64,000 nt of DNA from Myxococcales bacterium (GCA_002728755.1 PBVT01000022.1:23749-87748); one strand, 5' to 3'; shown: positions 33,670 to 43,907, counted from the first letter of the stretch. Translations and numbers: made by a program. The notes: generated by a model not told the origin, from the letters alone.

Positions 33670-35709
33670 ATGAACTGTCGCTACACCCTCTGTATGCTGC
33701 TGCTGAGTGTGTTCATGATCTCTTGCGGTGATGTGGTTGTCCCGGAGAATGTGAAGTCGGATACGTCGGACGATACGTCGGAAGATACGGGGAATGTGAC
33801 GCCGGATGAGGGTGCGGAGACGGTTACGACCGAATGCACCTTCGATAGTGATTGTACCGACCTCGAACCTGGAGTTTGCCAGGCTGTAGCTTGCGAGGAG
33901 GGCACCTGTGCGGTGGTGAATACGGCCAATGGTGAAGCATGTGACGATGGCGATGCCTGTACGGTCGAGACCATATGTGACGAAGGCGAATGTCGCGGTG
34001 GTGAGAGCGTTTGCGATTGTATTGAAGACGCGGATTGCGTGGACCTGAATGATGCCTGTCTTGGCTCGTACATCTGTGGAGAGGATGAAGTCGGGGTACG
34101 GAAGTGTACCCTTGATGAAGCTACAGTGATCACCTGTGATACGAGCGGCGACGACGCGTGCAATGGTACCGTCTGTGAGGCGGGGGAGTGCGTAGTCCAA
34201 CATCTGGAAGGTGCTTCGTGTGACGATAACGACGGGTGTACGCAGGTGGATACCTGTGATGCGGGCGGCGCATGTGTCGGATCGGATCCTGTGGTCTGTG
34301 ATACGTCCGCCGATTCGGAATGTTCTGTCACAACGTGCATCAGCGCGACTGGGAACTGTACCCCATCCTATCTGACCGGTACTGCCTGTGACGACGGTGA
34401 GAGCTGTACGTTAAACGACATTTGTTCGGGAACAGGCGAATGTGTGGGCGACTCTCTAGAAGATTTTGAGTCCTGTGATGGTTCGCACTTCTGTCTTTCG
34501 GGTACCTGCCTTTCGAGTACGGATGCACAGTTCAACCCTGTCACCTGCACACAGGAGGTGCCCGATTGTTGTCCGAACTCCCAGGAAGCGGTGAGTTTTA
34601 CCGGTCTCTACGAATCGGGTGGAAATGTTTTTGCGGTCCAGTCCTTCCTGAACACATCCAGCCTCTTTGGTTGCCCAAGTGACTGCGATATAAAGAGCGA
34701 CTGGGTGTCCGTATGCGCCGTTGATTCCGGTGGGGACAGTCAGCTGGCCGGGTACGCATTAATACAAAAAGCGAATCGTGTTCGGGGGAATAGTGTTATT
34801 GGCCAGACGACAGAACCCTATGATGGCGTGCTCTATGCAGAGATTGACGGCGGAGACGTGGTTGTAGATTTTTCTCCGCAGATCAACCAGGCTGTTCGCG
34901 ACAGTACCGGTTACGGGATGATTCAACTCCACGATGTGGCGTATCACTCCACAGTCGTCGGGGGAGGATCGATGGTTTACCGCCTGTTGGGCGGTTGGCA
35001 GGTGCAGGAGAACACACCGTTTAACTTCGTAAACCCCTATCTTGCTCTCTGCTCGAAGCCGTTCCTGGGGCAAGACTGGACCTGTACGGAGAATTGGGAC
35101 CACAACCATCAAGGGGTCATAAAGGGTGTAGACCTATATGCTGCATCGAATAATAAGATAGGGGCCTGGATCGTATCGCAGGACCCCTCTTCGATGGATT
35201 TCCGAATTTCCCATACAGCCGACATCCAGGGGACACCATTCATAAGCTATTACACCGAGGATAGTACTCCTCTTCTCAATGGTGTGGTTGAGATCGGCTA
35301 TGATGGTATTCTCGCTTACGGGAATAGTGGGTTTCTTGTGGCTTGTGTTCCACCGGCTGATGGTGGGGTCGGTTACTGTACCTCTGTTTCTGCCTTTCCG
35401 AATCAGGCGGGTATTAACTTCTGGGATGGTGACGATTATAGCGGTGGCACGGTTCTGATCATCCAGGAGACTCTCGATGTGTTCAGTTCGCAATATCGGT
35501 TGGCTTATACTCCGGTGGACACGACTCCCATTGGGATGAGCAATGAGGGAAGTTGGAGGACCTGGACCATAGGCGGAGGTTCTGCATTCGGCTCCACGTT
35601 CCTACCGACCAGGGTTCTGATGAGTAATGAGAGTGTCACCATCGGTGGAGTTCAGTCGGGAGCGTTCATTGGAGCGCCGTGGAATCCAAAGGTCCGCATG
35701 TATCGGTAG
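33670..35709 (+). CDS. Large Cys-rich lipoprotein
   Basis: The start at 33670 has AAGGAG eight bases upstream and gives a signal peptide ending in the lipobox MISC, so the 679-residue protein is lipid-anchored. After an acidic Asp/Thr linker there are several copies of a disulfide module with the pattern C-DDGD-CT-x3-C-x2-GEC-G, like the slime-mould-type repeats common in Myxococcota surface proteins. From about residue 275 the protein changes to a beta-rich domain with few cysteines. I cannot give a function. It may be co-transcribed with the iron alcohol dehydrogenase. Confidence 0.8.
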   Translation: MNCRYTLCMLLLSVFMISCGDVVVPENVKSDTSDDTSEDTGNVTPDEGAETVTTECTFDSDCTDLEPGVCQAVACEEGTCAVVNTANGEACDDGDACTVETICDEGECRGGESVCDCIEDADCVDLNDACLGSYICGEDEVGVRKCTLDEATVITCDTSGDDACNGTVCEAGECVVQHLEGASCDDNDGCTQVDTCDAGGACVGSDPVVCDTSADSECSVTTCISATGNCTPSYLTGTACDDGESCTLNDICSGTGECVGDSLEDFESCDGSHFCLSGTCLSSTDAQFNPVTCTQEVPDCCPNSQEAVSFTGLYESGGNVFAVQSFLNTSSLFGCPSDCDIKSDWVSVCAVDSGGDSQLAGYALIQKANRVRGNSVIGQTTEPYDGVLYAEIDGGDVVVDFSPQINQAVRDSTGYGMIQLHDVAYHSTVVGGGSMVYRLLGGWQVQENTPFNFVNPYLALCSKPFLGQDWTCTENWDHNHQGVIKGVDLYAASNNKIGAWIVSQDPSSMDFRISHTADIQGTPFISYYTEDSTPLLNGVVEIGYDGILAYGNSGFLVACVPPADGGVGYCTSVSAFPNQAGINFWDGDDYSGGTVLIIQETLDVFSSQYRLAYTPVDTTPIGMSNEGSWRTWTIGGGSAFGSTFLPTRVLMSNESVTIGGVQSGAFIGAPWNPKVRMYR

Positions 35710-35728
35710 CCGCTGATCTCCAGTTCAA

Positions 35729-36133
35729 CTAGATCTGGTCGAGATAGGCCTGGATTTTTTCCGCGAGCAGATCTCTACAGTCTCGAAACGCTGTGAGCCG
35801 CTCCTCCCACGGGACGGATTCCGGCTTGGCCGGATCGGTCAGTGGCCAGTGGAGTCGAACAGGATCGCCCGGGAACCAGGGGCAGACTTCTTCTGCACAG
35901 AGGGTGATGACCGTATCGATTTGTTCTTGCGGGATGGCCTCTATGGTCTTGCTGCTATGGGTTGAGATGTCGATACCCAACTCGCCCAGCACATGCGTGG
36001 CTTCCGGCCGCACCTGGGTGGGAGCGCTGCCCGCGCTCCAGACCGAGACCTTGTTCGCTCCAAGATGGCGTGCGAGTCCTTCCGCCATCTGACTTCGGGC
36101 GGAGTTCGCGACACACATAAATAGAATGTTCAT
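35729..36133 (-). CDS. arsC: ArsC-type arsenate reductase (LMW phosphatase fold)
   Basis: The 134-residue protein has the phosphatase loop CVANSARS (Cys7 to Arg13) and a second Cys pair, Cys79 and Cys84 in LCAEEVCPWFPG. This triple-Cys set and the RLHWPLTDPAK segment mark thiol-linked arsenate reductases rather than tyrosine phosphatases. It would reduce arsenate to arsenite in the cytoplasm. Its start lies two bases after the stop of the beta-barrel gene, and no arsR, arsB or acr3 is in view, so the usual arsenic context is missing. Confidence 0.87.
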   Translation of the reverse strand: MNILFMCVANSARSQMAEGLARHLGANKVSVWSAGSAPTQVRPEATHVLGELGIDISTHSSKTIEAIPQEQIDTVITLCAEEVCPWFPGDPVRLHWPLTDPAKPESVPWEERLTAFRDCRDLLAEKIQAYLDQI

Positions 36134-36135
36134 CC

Positions 36136-37686
36136 TTAGAATCTATATTGCGCAGTGATTCGCAGTTCCTGTTCCCGAACCTGTGGATCTTCTGCCTTGA
36201 TGGGGTCGGCGGTGCTGTCCGTATATAGGATGGAGGCGACCCCGATGTTCTGCCAGAAATAATAATGCATGGCCACGCGCCATTGAGTCTCATTACGCCC
36301 TTTACGAAGATCGGTTTCTTCCTGAACGGGCTCGATCTCTCGTTCCCCGGCGTAATACTGTCCATAGTCGGCTGCGACCAATAGCGTCTTGTTCCAGACG
36401 AGATAGCCTAGCTGTACGTTATAGGCAGTTTGCCAGGAGCGGAACTCCAGCTCTCGCTTGGTGTAGTTCTCGGCCAGGAGAACCAATCGATTCCAGCGAA
36501 GAGCCACGGAGACGTTGGCCGCGGGATATCGTTCCTGTGCTCGCTGGTCGTATTTGGCACCGGCCGCGATGGCGAATGTCAGGGGGACCGGGGTGTATAG
36601 GAAGGGGGTGTCCCAGCGGCTATACATACCAATGACGTTGAAGTGGAGCTGGCCACCTACGGACCAGGTATAATTCTCGTTGTCGTAGGTGAAGTACCGG
36701 CCACCCAGGTTTCCCGCCCAACGTCCGCTGCCACCGGCCGCGAAGGTACGATATCGAATCTTATTATTTGCTGTGACGGGTCCGCCGACCTCGAGGGCCG
36801 CTCCGTTTCCCTGCTCAAAGGCAGAGTAGAGATAGTACGCGGGATCGAGCAGCAACTGCTTCGAGCTGGAGATAACCAGCGCATTCGAAAGACCGCCGCC
36901 ACCGCTGTTGATGTTCATATAGTGACCGCCCCCGATGGGGATCTGGAACATGGCGAATGTGAAGCGTGGTGTTTTTTCCGCCCGCATGCTGACCAGATAG
37001 AAAGAATTCTGGATGGGGTAGATGGGGCCAAACGAGCGTAGCTGGAGCTTGGAAAAGCGGGTGTCGAGGGCCTCCTGGGCTTTGTCGGCCTGGAAGTCGT
37101 AGCTCTGGGCGATGGACGCGACGATCGAGAAGCGCATGCCCGGGTTGCCGTGGCAGACCGTGACGGAGGGGTCGAAGCGGCAGCCATAATCAGCACAATC
37201 GACTGCGCCGTCACCATCGTTGTCGATGCCATCGGTGCAGAGCATATCGTTTCGTTCCCCATCTTTGTCGGTACCCGTACCGATCAAATCCACGAAGGTC
37301 ATCCCCTGCTTCAGTTCAGACTTCGGGGGCGTGGGTTCGTTCGAGCTCTTGATGGGGCTACGCCAGGATCCCTGGCAGATGGTGATCGACGCGGCCTGGC
37401 ATTCCATATCGTCACAATCCAGGGAGCCATCCTGATCATTATCGACCCAATCGCTACAGCGCTCGTTGGTATTTTCTGCGGCACCGTCCGGTTGGCAGGC
37501 GGCGTCCTTGAAACAATCCGCGTCGGCGCAATCGACCATACTGTCTTTGTCATTGTCGGCTCGGTCTGTACACGAGCTCTCCGTGGCCGGCTTATTCTTG
37601 GCGTCGTCACTCTGGGCGTAAACCCCGACCGGGAGCAGGAGAAAGAAACAGAATAGAATGCTTGTAGTCTTCATGACATTGTCCAT
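36136..37686 (-). CDS. Outer-membrane beta-barrel protein with N-terminal DNDxDG repeats
   Basis: A signal peptide ending near VGVYAQ precedes three motifs of the form C-x4-DNDxDxxxDCxDxxC (about residues 39-170), a pattern that resembles calcium-binding thrombospondin type 3 loops. The C-terminal 330 residues alternate polar and aromatic residues, have strands ending in aromatic residues and finish on YRF, as outer-membrane barrels do; it is loosely like porin O/P. The first ATG overlaps the stop of the preceding repeat lipoprotein (TGATG); a second ATG four codons later is possible. Whether it is a channel is an inference. Confidence 0.75.
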   Translation of the reverse strand: MDNVMKTTSILFCFFLLLPVGVYAQSDDAKNKPATESSCTDRADNDKDSMVDCADADCFKDAACQPDGAAENTNERCSDWVDNDQDGSLDCDDMECQAASITICQGSWRSPIKSSNEPTPPKSELKQGMTFVDLIGTGTDKDGERNDMLCTDGIDNDGDGAVDCADYGCRFDPSVTVCHGNPGMRFSIVASIAQSYDFQADKAQEALDTRFSKLQLRSFGPIYPIQNSFYLVSMRAEKTPRFTFAMFQIPIGGGHYMNINSGGGGLSNALVISSSKQLLLDPAYYLYSAFEQGNGAALEVGGPVTANNKIRYRTFAAGGSGRWAGNLGGRYFTYDNENYTWSVGGQLHFNVIGMYSRWDTPFLYTPVPLTFAIAAGAKYDQRAQERYPAANVSVALRWNRLVLLAENYTKRELEFRSWQTAYNVQLGYLVWNKTLLVAADYGQYYAGEREIEPVQEETDLRKGRNETQWRVAMHYYFWQNIGVASILYTDSTADPIKAEDPQVREQELRITAQYRF

Positions 37687-39020
37687 CAGTTGCAGATCTT
37701 GTCTTCACATACAGTGACTATCGGGTTGTAAGAACAGTCCCAGTCCAAACAGTCCACGAAGCCATCATTATCGTTATCTTCATTGTCCGAGCAGCGCTCA
37801 TTGGCCTGGTTCACCGTGGACCCCAGGCTCTCCTGGCATACACGCACGACGTCCAGATCGTTCGATTGGCTACAGGACCAATCACCACAGTCGGCGTAGC
37901 CGTTACCGTCATTGTCGATGCCGTCACTGCAGGTCTCTACGCTATCTTCTTTCGGTTGAGAGGCGCAGTAATCGAGAATCGCCTGGTCTTCTGATTTGGA
38001 ACAGCTGTAGTCGTTGCAATCGACATAACCGTTATTATTGTTGTCGACGTTATCACTGCAGGTCTCCAGGGTGTCTTCGCTGGGCAGGGATGCGCAATGA
38101 TCGAGAATCGCCTGGTCTTCCGATTTGGAACAGCTGTAGTCGCCACAATCGGTATAGCCGTTACCGTCATTGTCGATGTCGTCGCTGCAGGTCTCCAGAG
38201 TATCTTCCGTCGGTAGGGATGCGCAGTGGTCGAGAATCGCCTGGTCTTCCGATTTAGAACAGCTGAAGTCGTTACAATCCGTATAGCCATTGCCGTCGTT
38301 GTCGATGCCATCGCTACAGGCGGCAAGGGTCTCTTCTGGTCCTAGACAACCAGCGAAGGACGCGCAGGTCGGGTCGGCGCAGTCGGTACGACCGTCGTTG
38401 TTGTCGTCGATCCCGTTTTCGCAATTATCTTCAATGCAGGCCGTGACTCCGGAACAGTCGCTGTCGGCACAATCCGATTCTCCGTCGGCGTCGTTGTCTT
38501 TACCGTCGGTACAGGTCTTGTCGGTTCCTTCGTCGCAGGCGGTGATCAGTGGTTCCCGCTCGCTGGCGTCAAAGGCCCATAGCTTGATGAAGAAACTCTG
38601 ACTGCAGCTGAAGTCTTCGCAATCGATGAATCCGTTCTGGTCGTTGTCGATTCCATCGGAGCAGGCCGCGTCTGTATTTTCGATGGTGCAACAGTTCTCC
38701 GGGAGAGCACGGCATTTAGGGTCGCCACAGTCGAATTGCCCATTTTCATCATTATCGATCTGGTCGTGACAGAGCGCGAATGTGTTCTCTTCTGCGAAGT
38801 CCGGGGGGTTCGGAACGATCTCGCCGCATACATGGGACGTATAGATACAGTCGGGATCCATGCAGTCCACGAGGCCGTCGTTGTCGTTGTCCCTGCCATC
38901 CGTACAGGCCGGATCATGGGTCTCGTAACCGTAGATCGGGTGGGTAGGCGACTGGTAGTCACAAGCCCAGACCGACAGGCTGGTGATGATGAGCCAGGCA
39001 TATAGGTGGCAATACTTCAT
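37686..39020 (-). CDS. Lipoprotein made of ten DNDxDG calcium-type repeats
   Basis: A signal sequence with lipobox SVWAC is followed by ten copies of C-x4-DNDxxGxxDCxDxxC across the 444-residue protein. The Asp/Asn spacing is that of calcium-binding loops and each copy could also close a disulfide. Four consecutive units share a 43-residue period including a KSEDQAILDHCAS segment. ATG at 39020 overlaps the stop of the nuclease gene as ATGA, and its own stop overlaps the barrel gene. The shared motif with that barrel suggests they act together in the periplasm or at the cell surface. Confidence 0.82.
   Translation of the reverse strand: MKYCHLYAWLIITSLSVWACDYQSPTHPIYGYETHDPACTDGRDNDNDGLVDCMDPDCIYTSHVCGEIVPNPPDFAEENTFALCHDQIDNDENGQFDCGDPKCRALPENCCTIENTDAACSDGIDNDQNGFIDCEDFSCSQSFFIKLWAFDASEREPLITACDEGTDKTCTDGKDNDADGESDCADSDCSGVTACIEDNCENGIDDNNDGRTDCADPTCASFAGCLGPEETLAACSDGIDNDGNGYTDCNDFSCSKSEDQAILDHCASLPTEDTLETCSDDIDNDGNGYTDCGDYSCSKSEDQAILDHCASLPSEDTLETCSDNVDNNNNGYVDCNDYSCSKSEDQAILDYCASQPKEDSVETCSDGIDNDGNGYADCGDWSCSQSNDLDVVRVCQESLGSTVNQANERCSDNEDNDNDGFVDCLDWDCSYNPIVTVCEDKICN
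37845..38360 (-). repeat. 129-bp in-frame tandem repeat, four units
   Basis: The anchor GAGAATCGCCTGGTCTTC (plus strand) begins at 37974, 38103 and 38232, exactly 129 bases apart. A fourth, more diverged unit occupies 37845-37973. Units differ at roughly a fifth of positions, and the period is 43 codons, so copy-number change would keep the reading frame of the lipoprotein. Confidence 0.85.
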
Positions 39021-39724
39021 TTCAGACATTTCGCCTTGGCGGTGCCAAATCGCCGTCGATAGTCTACGTACACCACGCAGGCTCCGGTCTCATGACATAC
39101 TTTCTGACATTCTGAGTATCGGTTCGAGTGTTTCCACTTCTTCGAGTGTCCATCTTGCGACGAGACAAGCCGATTGTAGGTCTGGGACTGGCCCGGACGT
39201 TCCTCAATGGAATGCAGAGATGTCAGAACATATTCTGGAACACCGTGAGCCCACATACCGCGGCGATTGTCGATGGCCTCTTTCTGTGCACTGAGAAGAA
39301 CAGGGGAGGCTGGGTCCGAGGTGACCGTCATCGCGTGCGCTAAACCCTTTTTGATCTGGTCTACGGCGAGATCTGGACAGTCCCATAGGATTCGACCGTA
39401 GGTGTCTCTCTTCATATCCGAGGTACAATTCCACACACCTTTACGGGCGTTCAGGGTCGCGAGTTTGGCGTTTACATATAACTCGCGGGCATGCCAGGTA
39501 CCCCAGCTGTGGACCGCACCATAACTTTCCAGGGAATTGAAGCCCTGAAGGCGTGCCTTCGAACCAGCAAGAGGACCAGCCAATACGCGGAAACTGTCGC
39601 CATCGTTGAAGAAGACCGGGGTAGCTTTGCCGTTCAGGTAGACGAGGGTCGCAGGCTCCGCCTGAGCGCTAGCGGATAGGAACAACAAGAAGAGGCTAAA
39701 AATCACCGGAGTCATTCGACGCAT
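39017..39724 (-). CDS. Secreted SNase-like (thermonuclease family) protein
   Basis: A signal peptide ending ASAQA precedes a staphylococcal-nuclease-like domain. NDGDSFRV holds Asp41 and Asp43 (equivalent to the metal-binding region), RLQGFNSLE holds Arg58 and Glu66 (Arg35 and Glu43 of the Staphylococcus enzyme) and DTYGR holds Arg111 (Arg87). The metal ligand Asp40 is Asn63 here. About 60 extra C-terminal residues contain three cysteines and a basic cluster. The predicted activity is calcium-dependent cleavage of DNA or RNA outside the cytoplasm. The stop overlaps the calcium-repeat lipoprotein start. Confidence 0.82.
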   Translation of the reverse strand: MRRMTPVIFSLFLLFLSASAQAEPATLVYLNGKATPVFFNDGDSFRVLAGPLAGSKARLQGFNSLESYGAVHSWGTWHARELYVNAKLATLNARKGVWNCTSDMKRDTYGRILWDCPDLAVDQIKKGLAHAMTVTSDPASPVLLSAQKEAIDNRRGMWAHGVPEYVLTSLHSIEERPGQSQTYNRLVSSQDGHSKKWKHSNRYSECQKVCHETGACVVYVDYRRRFGTAKAKCLK

Positions 39725-39825
39725 AGAAGTTCTCTGTATCTATATAATTGGGGGGCTCGACGGGCGTTCGTTGTAGGAACAAAGGAACCTGCCTGTCAAC
39801 TGCACGGCGACTGGGGCCCGGTACA

Positions 39826-42800
39826 TCAAGGCTTGCCGTAGCCACCGCCCCCGGGGGTTTCGATCCGGAGACGATCTCCGGGGACCAGCTGGACCGACCG
39901 ACCGTCCCAGAGGGTCACGGCTCCTTCTCGTATGACGGTATCCTGCCCCGGTGTGCCCGAAGCTCCCCCCTCGATTCCACAAGCCCCCTGATCTCGACGC
40001 GTTGCGAGAAGTGTCGCCTCCCCACTGCATACAAGCTCCAGCTCTCGCACCAGGCCATCGCCGCCAGAGTGACGCCCTGCGCCTCCGGAGCCGTGTCGAA
40101 TTGCGAAGCGCCGAACACGCAAAGGATAGCGTGTTTCCAGCACTTCGATATCCGTCGCCCGGGTATTGGTCATATGGGTCTGGTGTCCGCTGGGAGCATT
40201 CGAATGGGCTGTGGCGCCAGTTCCCCCGCCAATCGTCTCGTAAAGAGACCAGGCGCCCCCATTGGTGTCGATCCCTCCCAGGGTTAGATTATTCATCGTT
40301 CCCTGTGAGCCGGCTCGGAGACCTGTGGCTCGCAGAAAGAGATCGACGAGGCGTTGCGAAGTCTCAACGTTGCCCCCAGCGACGGCGGCCTTCGGGGGTG
40401 GGCTTAGAATCGAGGTCTCCGGTAGAATGATTCGAACCGGGCGTAACGTGCCCTCATTCAACGGAATATCTTTGTCGATGAGGGTCCGCAGCGAGTAGAG
40501 CAGCGCCGCACGAACGACAGCCTGCGGGGCGTTGAGGTTGCCGGGATGGGGGTCGCCAGTACCGCTGAAGTCGGCCACCAGGGTCGACCCTTCTCTTCGC
40601 ACGGTCAACTGTAAAGGAACACCATCGACGGAATCCTGCGCCGACCCTTCGGGGAGCTCTTGTATCAGTCGCTCCACCGATTCACTGGCGACATCTTGGA
40701 GATGTCGCATCCAGGTGGCGATCAGGTTGGCCGGTCCCAGCTCCAGTAGTTGTTGGGCTGCAAACCGGTTGGCGGCGATCTGTGCCGCCAGATCGGCTAG
40801 AACCGTATCGGGTTGTCGTGACGCTGCCAGCAGAGACGACAGATCACGTAGACGCTCGTTTTCCAATAGCGGTATATGTCGGGCAACAAAGCCCTCGTCA
40901 GCCAATTGAGTAGAGTCGGCCGGCATTGAGCCAGGCGTCGTGCCTCCCACGTCTACATGGTGGGCGCGGCTGGCTACAAAGAAGCGTTGGTTTTCTGAAA
41001 CCAAAGGCGTAACGACCGTCAGATCGGGGAGATGGGATCCTCCGGCAGCGGGGTCATTGCAGAGGTAGGCCTGTCCCGGCTCGGGTTCCGGTAGGTGGGC
41101 AAGCAGATCTCGAACGGTAGCCCCCATGGCTCCAAGATGAACGGGGATATGGGGGGCGTTGGCTACAAGTCGTCCAGCGCCATCAAAGATCGCGCAAGAG
41201 AAGTCCAGGCGCTCACGTACGTTGACCGACCGAGCCAGACGTCGCAGGACTTCTCCTGCTTGTTCGGCCACAGCCATGAATCGCGATCCCCATAGCTCGA
41301 CGGCCCAGGGCGTCCGTTCCACTGGGGGCGGTTGCGGACGTGAAGCCTTCGGCCGCAAGGTAAGTAGTCCCGCCTGACGCGACGCTTCCCAACCATCGGG
41401 CACCCAGATGGATGTGGTCGGTGTACTGATTCGATGGGGTCCCGCGACGGTTCGATCTTGTAGGTTCCACGGGTCATCATCGACCCGATTCATATTCGGT
41501 GCTTTGGCGGCGACGCGGACTCGCACATTGACCACTTCAATCGCGAGGCTGGGTCGGGCGAAGCCGAAGTGGCGGGTATGTTCCTCTTCAAACACGCGCT
41601 GTATCTGTTCCTGTTCCGTCGAAAAGGGAACGCCAATACTGTGTTCTGTTCCCTGGTAGCGAAGATCGACAATCCACTCCGACTCGTCGAGTGGTGGGAG
41701 CCTCTCTTCTAGCGTCCTACAGCTCGCTTGTAGTGAATCAAAGCATTGGTCGAGTGGCTTCCAGATGGCGAGGACGGCTTCGTGCTCTGGTCGCGCGAGG
41801 GAGAGGCCCCACGCGGATAAGACCGATGCACAGGGGTGTATAAGTACCGTACTGATGCCGAGTCTCTCCGCTACCGCGGCCGCATGTTGACCAGCGGCCC
41901 CCCCATAGGCGACGAGGGCGTGATCGGACAGGTCAATACCCCGACTTGTCGCGATGCGGTGTACGGCCTGTGCCATCGCCTCCCGTGCGATATCGAGAAA
42001 CTCGTTGGCCTCTCCGGGTAACTCTACAGCGGTCGTGTTCAGGGGTGGGTCGAACTGCGCAGGATCCACCAGTCCTGCGGCGAGGGCTGCGTCCGTCAGG
42101 GTCGGGGGACCGCCACGCCCATAACATTGTGGGCCTGGATTGGCTCCGGCGGACGCGGGTCCTACTCGTAGCCGAATTCCGTCGTTGGTTAGAATTGACC
42201 CACCACCGGCTGCGATGGTTTCGACTTCGAGCATAGGACGTTGTAGGCGAACACCGGCGACCCGGGTGTCTCCCTTACGACGGGGGAGAGAGCCCTGATC
42301 TACTCGGCACACATCGGTACTGGTCCCCCCCATGTCGAGCCCGACCGCTCGCGAAAATCCTGCTTGCTCGGCGATTCTGGCCACTGCCAGTACACCGCCT
42401 GCTGGACCGGACAGTACGGCGTCCTGGGCACGAAGTGTAGTGGCATCGCAAAGGCTTCCATCCGATTGCATAGCTTGTGCGGTCGCCGGGATCTGATCGC
42501 GAATCAGCGCTTCGCTGAGGTGCGGGGTGATTGCAGCGTCGACGAGTGTCGTTTCCAGGCGAGCCAGAAAGCCGACCTCCGTCGAGCATTCATGGCTCAT
42601 TACGATATACGGTGGTGCATCCAGTTGTTCCAGCTGTGCTTTGATAGCGTGTTCGTGTGCTGGATTCCTATGACTATGTAGCAATACGATTGCGACCGAC
42701 TCGTAGCCGTCGACGTTCAGCTCTTTACCTTCTATGGGCTCCAATTCGGTGCCATCTCGATCGAGGCGGCCACCCACCTCAAGGACACCATTGCATAGAG

Positions 42801-43080
42801 GTTTGGGCCAGGTTCGGTCGGGATCAAAAAGGTCCGGCCGAGACATATCTCCAATCCAGGGTAGATCGCCCAGACCACGGTTGGTGATCAGCAGAGTTCG
42901 AACCCCGGTATGTTCGAGAAGAGCATTGGTGGCCACGGTCGTCCCGAAGACCAGGGGACCTTTGGCGAGCTGCCCGACGATGGCCTCATCCGAGCGAACT
43001 TTCGTGATCTCTACATCGCCGTGGTCGCTGATATGCACCACATCGGTAAAGGTCCCCCCCCGATCGACGTAGGTTTTCAT
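39826..43080 (-). CDS. 5-oxoprolinase / hydantoinase, fused A and B halves
   Basis: The 1084-residue protein joins HyuA-like and HyuB-like halves. The N-terminus [10 protein letters not shown], the SGPAGGV motif and [11 protein letters not shown] are the actin-like ATPase motifs of the A half (to about 580). [31 protein letters not shown] and the Gly-rich GGGTGA and [13 protein letters not shown] motifs belong to the B half. These enzymes open 5-oxoproline or hydantoins using ATP. It is shorter than the 1250-1290 of typical fused 5-oxoprolinases, so the exact substrate is uncertain. It follows a lipoprotein gene by 15 bases. Confidence 0.9.
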   Translation of the reverse strand: MKTYVDRGGTFTDVVHISDHGDVEITKVRSDEAIVGQLAKGPLVFGTTVATNALLEHTGVRTLLITNRGLGDLPWIGDMSRPDLFDPDRTWPKPLCNGVLEVGGRLDRDGTELEPIEGKELNVDGYESVAIVLLHSHRNPAHEHAIKAQLEQLDAPPYIVMSHECSTEVGFLARLETTLVDAAITPHLSEALIRDQIPATAQAMQSDGSLCDATTLRAQDAVLSGPAGGVLAVARIAEQAGFSRAVGLDMGGTSTDVCRVDQGSLPRRKGDTRVAGVRLQRPMLEVETIAAGGGSILTNDGIRLRVGPASAGANPGPQCYGRGGPPTLTDAALAAGLVDPAQFDPPLNTTAVELPGEANEFLDIAREAMAQAVHRIATSRGIDLSDHALVAYGGAAGQHAAAVAERLGISTVLIHPCASVLSAWGLSLARPEHEAVLAIWKPLDQCFDSLQASCRTLEERLPPLDESEWIVDLRYQGTEHSIGVPFSTEQEQIQRVFEEEHTRHFGFARPSLAIEVVNVRVRVAAKAPNMNRVDDDPWNLQDRTVAGPHRISTPTTSIWVPDGWEASRQAGLLTLRPKASRPQPPPVERTPWAVELWGSRFMAVAEQAGEVLRRLARSVNVRERLDFSCAIFDGAGRLVANAPHIPVHLGAMGATVRDLLAHLPEPEPGQAYLCNDPAAGGSHLPDLTVVTPLVSENQRFFVASRAHHVDVGGTTPGSMPADSTQLADEGFVARHIPLLENERLRDLSSLLAASRQPDTVLADLAAQIAANRFAAQQLLELGPANLIATWMRHLQDVASESVERLIQELPEGSAQDSVDGVPLQLTVRREGSTLVADFSGTGDPHPGNLNAPQAVVRAALLYSLRTLIDKDIPLNEGTLRPVRIILPETSILSPPPKAAVAGGNVETSQRLVDLFLRATGLRAGSQGTMNNLTLGGIDTNGGAWSLYETIGGGTGATAHSNAPSGHQTHMTNTRATDIEVLETRYPLRVRRFAIRHGSGGAGRHSGGDGLVRELELVCSGEATLLATRRDQGACGIEGGASGTPGQDTVIREGAVTLWDGRSVQLVPGDRLRIETPGGGGYGKP

Positions 43081-43095
43081 CCCGCTTTATCGTAA

Positions 43096-43716
43096 TTACT
43101 GGCGTGTCAGTTTCTGCCAGGGACCGCCGTTGCAACCGAGAAGCATATCGTTTTCATCGACGGTTCCTTCTCCATCCATGGCAAGATCGTAGCTCTCGAC
43201 ACCCTGTACAACCTGGCAGTTGTAGAAGGTGTCATCCTGGATCTCAAGCCAGATGGTTTTATGAAATAAGTCGCCAAAGAACGGGTCATTCGATGGGCTC
43301 TGCAGGATCACGTGGTTCGCCTCATTATCAAAATGATGAATACTGAGAACTCCCCACATCTCGTCGGTGATGGTCACGGTCTCGGTCTGAATCGGATCGT
43401 TTGGATTGGTAGGAATCGACGATTCCTTGATCCATAGGCCGGCGATCTCCAGTTCATAGCTGGGCATGGAGTCCTCTTCACCCACGGTGCCCACATCGAC
43501 TCCGGTGCTTGCGGTGTCGTCCACCGTCTCTTCGCTGGTATCACCACTCTGTTGTACGGTGTCACTCGTGTTGGAATCCGTAGATGTGGAGACGTCGTTT
43601 ACAGGAACTCCCGTGTCGTCGCTTGTAGCGCTGGAACAGCCCACCATACAGATCAGTGATAACACCATCAGCAGGGTAGGGTATGGAAAGCCTGGGGCGG
43701 CGTATGTCTTCATCAT
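43096..43716 (-). CDS. Lipoprotein upstream of 5-oxoprolinase
   Basis: The two adjacent ATGs at 43716 and 43713 have GGAG seven bases upstream; 206 residues result. The signal peptide ends in a MVGC lipobox (Cys27). A Ser/Thr/Asp-rich linker of about 60 residues leads to a compact domain of some 120 residues with two or three cysteines and a GVLSIHHFDNEANHV segment that may be a lipocalin-like or Ig-like beta sheet. I do not recognise it. Confidence 0.75.
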   Translation of the reverse strand: MMKTYAAPGFPYPTLLMVLSLICMVGCSSATSDDTGVPVNDVSTSTDSNTSDTVQQSGDTSEETVDDTASTGVDVGTVGEEDSMPSYELEIAGLWIKESSIPTNPNDPIQTETVTITDEMWGVLSIHHFDNEANHVILQSPSNDPFFGDLFHKTIWLEIQDDTFYNCQVVQGVESYDLAMDGEGTVDENDMLLGCNGGPWQKLTRQ

Positions 43717-43842
43717 TATTTCACTCCGAACGAGATTCCTGTGGTCGGTACGGTAGGGCTGTGTATGGCCTAGTCCACGGCAAAAGGCAATCCCAGCGTC
43801 ATAAGATATGAATGAATTCGGAGGATTGAGGCTCATGCTAGA

Positions 43843-43874
43843 ACGGCCGCGTTAGACGAATCTAACGCGGCCGT
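43843..43874 (-). terminator. Perfect 14-bp hairpin downstream of the small barrel gene
   Basis: ACGGCCGCGTTAGA and its exact complement are separated by four bases, which read TTCG on minus, the stable tetraloop sequence. It lies 33 bases beyond the stop of the minus-strand barrel gene. There is no following T run, so it may stabilise the 3' end or act as an attenuated terminator. Confidence 0.6.
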
Positions 43875-43907
43875 CAGGGCCTTGTGGAGCCGTGAAATGA
43901 TCTGGGA

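Noticed and set aside
33681..34340. A 219-codon minus-strand reading frame rich in Ser, Thr and His
   Set aside because: Antisense shadow of the Cys-rich repeats of the lipoprotein on plus.
35729..36133. An arsenic-resistance operon
   Set aside because: Only the reductase is present; there is no arsR-type regulator or arsenite exporter nearby.
37845..38360. Regularly spaced repeats that might suggest a CRISPR array
   Set aside because: The 129-base period is far too long, the units are similar along their full length rather than repeat-spacer, and they translate as a repeated protein module. No cas gene is present.
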